Shown here: one piece after another, positions 60,565-64,000 of the stretch
Numbering within the stretch: position 1 is the stretch's first letter
Layout of the letters: each line of letters opens with the position of its first letter
The notes under the pieces: generated by a model
Told to the model about the DNA's origin: nothing
Seen by the model: the letters and a program-made list of their open reading frames with translations, nothing else
Database searches by the model: none
Assembly: GCA_027186245.1 (NCBI GenBank)
Contig: CP114482.1
Coordinates: 30,089,209 to 30,153,208 of the forward strand
Direction of reading: 5' to 3'
From: Coriaria nepalensis
Lineage: Eukaryota; Streptophyta; Magnoliopsida; Cucurbitales; Coriariaceae
DNA length: 64,000 bases
Translations under genes and position numbers: made by a program

Positions 60565-62645
60565 AATGAGTAGAAGAGACTCACTGACATGACTTTAAGG
60601 CTTAACAAATGCATTGTTGCCTTCAATAGATCAACTGCAAGTTATGCACGAAAGTTATGTTTAAATGCCGAATTTCATACGAAGTGATTTAGAATGATTT
60701 ACTGACTAAAAAAGATGCAAAAATATGACTTTAAGGCTAAAAAAATGCATAATTGCCATCAATAGATCAATTGCAAATTATGCATAAAGGTGGCGTTCTA
60801 AATGCAAAAAGAGAATTGGTTCGAAGTGCCTTCAAACAATTTAATGATTGAAAAGACTGAGTGATATGCTTTTTAATGCTAAAATAATGCATTGTTGTCT
60901 CCAATAGATTAATTACAAGTTATGTAAGAAAATAATATTCGAATGGCGAAAATAGAATTCGTTCGAACTAATTTAGAATGATTTAATGACTAGAAGAGAC
61001 TCAGTGACATGAATTTAAGGCTAAACAAATGCATTGTTGCCTTTAATAGATCAATTGCAAGTTACGCATGAAAGTCATGTTTAAAGGCCGAATTTCGTTC
61101 GTAGAATGATTTACTGACTAAAAGAGACGCAAAAATATGACTTGAACGCTAAAAAAGGCATAGTTGCCATCAATAGATCAATTGCAAGTTATGCACGAAA
61201 GTCGCGTTTTAAATGCAAAAAGAGAATTGCTTCGAAGTGCCTTCAAACAATTTAATGATTGAAAAGACTGAGTGATATGCTTTTTAATGCTAAAATAATG
61301 CATTATTGTCTTCAATAGATTAATTACAAGTTATGTAAGAAAATAATGTTTGAAGGGCGAAAATAGAATTCGTTCGAATTAATTTAGAATGATTTGATGA
61401 CTAGAAGAGACTCAGTGACATGACTTTAAGGCTAAACAAATGCATTGTTGCCATCAATAGATCAACTGCAAGTTACGCACAAAAGTCTTGTTTAAAGGCC
61501 GAATTTCATTCGTACTGATTTAGAATGATTTACTGACTAAAAGAGACGCAAAAATATGACTTGAACGCTAAAAAAGGTAGAGTTTCCATCAATAGATCAA
61601 TTGCAAGTTATGCACGAAAGTCGCGTTTTAAATGCAAAAAGAGAATTGGTTCGAAGTGCCTTCAAACAATTTAATGATTGAAAAGACTGAGTGATATGCT
61701 CTTTAATGCTAAAATAATGCATTGTTGTCTTCAATAGATTAATTACAAGTTATGTAAGAAAATAATATTCGAATGGCGAAAATAGAATTCGTTCGAACTA
61801 ATTTAGAATGATTTAATGACTAGAAGAGACTCAGTGACATGAATTTAAGGCTAAACAAATGCATTGTTGCCTTCAATAGATCAATTGCAAGTTACGCACG
61901 AAAGTCATGTTTAAAGGCCGAATTTCGTTCATAGAATGATTTACAGACTAAAAGAGACGCAAAAATATGACTTGAACGCTAAAAAAGGCATAGTTGCCAT
62001 CAATAGATCAATTGCAAATTATGCATAAAGGTGGCGTTCTAAATGCAAAAAGAGAATTGGTTCGAAGTGCCTTCAAAGAATTTAATGATTGAAAAGACTG
62101 AGTGATATGCTTTTTAATGCTAAAATAATGCATTGTTGTCTCCAATAGATTAATTACAAGTTAAGTAAGAAAATAATGTTTGAAGGGCGAAAATAGAATT
62201 CGTTCGAATTAATTTCGAATGATTTAATGACTAGAAGAGACTCAATGACATGACTTTAAGGCTTAACAAATGCATTGTTGCCTTCAATAGATCAACTGCA
62301 AGTTATGCACGAAAGTTATGTTTAAATGCCGAATTTCATACGAAGTGATTTAGAATGATTTACTGACTAAAAAAGATGCAAAAATATGACTTTAAGGCTA
62401 AAAAAATGCATAGTTGCCATCAATAGATCAATTGCAAATTATGCATGAAGGTGGCGTTCTAAATGCAAAAAGAGAATCGGTTCGAAGTGCCTTCAAACAA
62501 TTTAATGATTGAAAAGACTGAGTGATATGCTTTTTAATGCTAAAATAATGCATTGTTGTCTTCAATAGATTAATTACAAGTTATGTAAGAAAATAATGTT
62601 TGAAGGGCGAAAATAGAATTCGTTCGAATTAATTTAGAATGATTT
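60565..62645 (+). repeat. Right HOR copy 4: 2081 bp, rearranged last part
   Basis: Trimers 1-3 match copy 3. In the fourth, the shortened A (near 61928) is followed by CATAAAGGTGGCGTTC, CTTCAAAGAATTTAATG and CTCCAATAG (trimer-1-like A end and B) and by a C with AATTTCGAATG and GACTCAATGAC, instead of the CTTTAGTAAATTAATTGC form. So trimer 4 is itself a hybrid even though the unit length is unchanged. Confidence 0.84.
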
Positions 62646-64000
62646 AATGAGTAGAAGAGACTCACTGACATGACTTTAAGGCTTAACAAATGCATTGTTG
62701 CCTTCAATAGATCAACTGCAAGTTATGCACGAAAGTTATGTTTAAATGCCGAATTTCATACGAAGTGATTTAGAATGATTTACTGACTAAAAAAGATGCA
62801 AAAATATGACTTTAAGGCTAAAAAAATGCATAGTTGCCATCAATAGATCAATTGCAAATTATGCATAAAGGTGGCGTTCTAAATGCAAAAAGAGAATTGG
62901 TTCGTAGTGCCTTCAAACAATTTAATGATTGAAAAGACTGAGTGATATGCTTTTTAATGCTAAAATAATGCATTGTTGTCTCCAATAGATTAATTACAAG
63001 TTATGTAAGAAAATAATATTCGAATGGCGAAAATAGAATTCGTTCGAACTAATTTAGAATGATTTAATGACTAGAAGAGACTCAGTGACATGAATTTAAG
63101 GCTAAACAAATGCATTGTTGCCTTTAATAGATCAATTGCAAGTTACGCATGAAAGTCATGTTTAAAGGCCGAATTTCGTTCGTAGAATGATTTACTGACT
63201 AAAAGAGACGCAAAAATATGACTTGAACGCTAAAAAAGGCATAGTTGCCATCAATAGATCAATTGCAAGTTATGCACGAAAGTCGCGTTTTAAATGCAAA
63301 AAGAGAATTGCTTCGAAGTGCCTTCAAACAATTTAATGATTGAAAAGACTGAGTGATATGCTTTTTAATGCTAAAATAATGCATTATTGTCTTCAATAGA
63401 TTAATTACAAGTTATGTAAGAAAATAATGTTTGAAGGGCGAAAATAGAATTCGTTCGAATTAATTTAGAATGATTTGATGACTAGAAGAGACTCAGTGAC
63501 ATGACTTTAAGGCTAAACAAATGCATTGTTGCCATCAATAGATCAACTGCAAGTTACGCACAAAAGTCTTGTTTAAAGGCCGAATTTCATTCGTACTGAT
63601 TTAGAATGATTTACTGACTAAAAGAGACGCAAAAATATGACTTGAACGCTAAAAAAGGCAGAGTTTCCATAAATAGATCAATTGCAAGTTATGCACGAAA
63701 GTCGCGTTTTAAATGCAAAAAGAGAATTGGTTCGAAGTGCCTTCAAACAATTTAATGATTGAAAAGACTGAGTGATATGCTCTTTAATGCTAAAATAATG
63801 CATTGTTGTCTTCAATAGATTAATTACAAGTTATGTAAGAAAATAATATTCGAATGGCGAAAATAGAATTCGTTCGAACTAATTTAGAATGATTTAATGA
63901 CTAGAAGAGACTCAGTGACATGAATTTAAGGCTAAACAAATGCATTGTTGCCTTCAACAGATCAATTGCAAGTTACGCACGAAAGTCATGTTTAAAGGCC
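62646..64000 (+). repeat. Right HOR copy 5, cut by the window edge
   Basis: Trimers 1 to 3 and the beginning of 4 are present in the normal order, with private changes such as TTCGTAGTGCC near 62903, TTTCCATAAATAG near 63664 and CTTCAACAGATC near 63951. The last A monomer begins at about 63996. The array clearly continues to the right. Confidence 0.88.

Larger units (their letters stand above)
1..64000 (+). repeat. Satellite DNA array of about 419-bp A-B-C trimers, head to tail
   Basis: The window starts and ends inside the same tandem repeat and nothing else interrupts it. Each trimer carries recurring anchors: a GCCGAATTTC block at the start of A, GCAAAAAGAGAATTGG at the start of B, and an EcoRI site (GAATTC) near the start of C. 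Each monomer's second half carries a variant of AATAGATCAATTGCAAGTTA. The first trimers start at 1, 419, 838, 1257, 1676, 2095, 2514, 2932, 3351, 3770, 4189, 4608, 5027, 5446 and 5865, so the spacing is 418-419 bp. Counting to the last A start at about 63996 gives about 153 trimers. No inverted segment was seen. Known satellites with this layout are usually centromeric or heterochromatic; that role is inferred here. The species is not identifiable from the sequence alone. Confidence 0.97.

Noticed and set aside
1..64000. CRISPR array
   Set aside because: The period is about 140/419 bp with no short direct repeats separated by unique spacers. All sequence between anchors is itself repeated.
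1..64000. Transposon, retroelement or long terminal repeat
   Set aside because: No interruption of the trimer register, no coding remnants, no target-site duplication and no inverted terminal repeats were found; every stretch could be assigned to A, B or C.
1..64000. Telomeric repeats, tRNA or rRNA genes
   Set aside because: No short G-rich telomere-like tandem repeat and no recognisable tRNA or rRNA core was seen on either strand.

Overview
The whole window is one uninterrupted array of AT-rich tandem satellite DNA (about 31% G+C in one hand-counted repeat). I see no protein-coding gene, RNA gene, transposon, CRISPR array or unique single-copy DNA. A 64 kb array of this kind points to a eukaryotic nuclear genome, most likely a centromeric, pericentromeric or other heterochromatic block resolved by a long-read assembly. 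The sequence alone does not let me name the species or group.

The basic repeat is a monomer of about 140 bp in three diverged versions, A (about 136 bp), B (about 141 bp) and C (about 142 bp). They always follow each other as A-B-C in the same orientation and form a trimer of about 419 bp. Counting by position gives about 153 trimers (about 459 monomers). The ABC order never slips: every duplication I could measure is a whole number of trimers.

Above the trimer there are larger, regionally different higher-order repeats (HORs). (1) 1-6900: a six-trimer unit of 2513 bp, a second copy enlarged to eight trimers (3351 bp), and a truncated third copy. (2) 6901-17220: mixed trimers, a four-trimer tandem duplication (1675 bp) at about 9085-12434 and a two-trimer one (about 837 bp) at about 12453-13800. 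(3) 17221-33970: two nearly identical head-to-tail copies of 8375 bp (20 trimers each); I noticed only two base differences. (4) 33941-37290: two copies of a 1675-bp four-trimer unit. (5) 38030-44240: a 3351-bp eight-trimer unit followed by most of a second copy. (6) 45085-48527: nested two- and three-trimer duplications (839 and 1258 bp). (7) 48528-51820: heterogeneous trimers. (8) 51821-64000: a 2081-bp five-trimer HOR in several copies, with contracted derivatives of 1662 bp and 839 bp whose hybrid trimers show where exchange occurred.

The array reads as a record of repeated unequal exchange at different scales, with each region homogenised separately. Any function, such as centromere or heterochromatin formation or transcription, is inference; the sequence directly shows only repeat architecture. 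Short reading frames of 60-67 codons on the minus strand are by-products of the repeat and are not annotated as genes.
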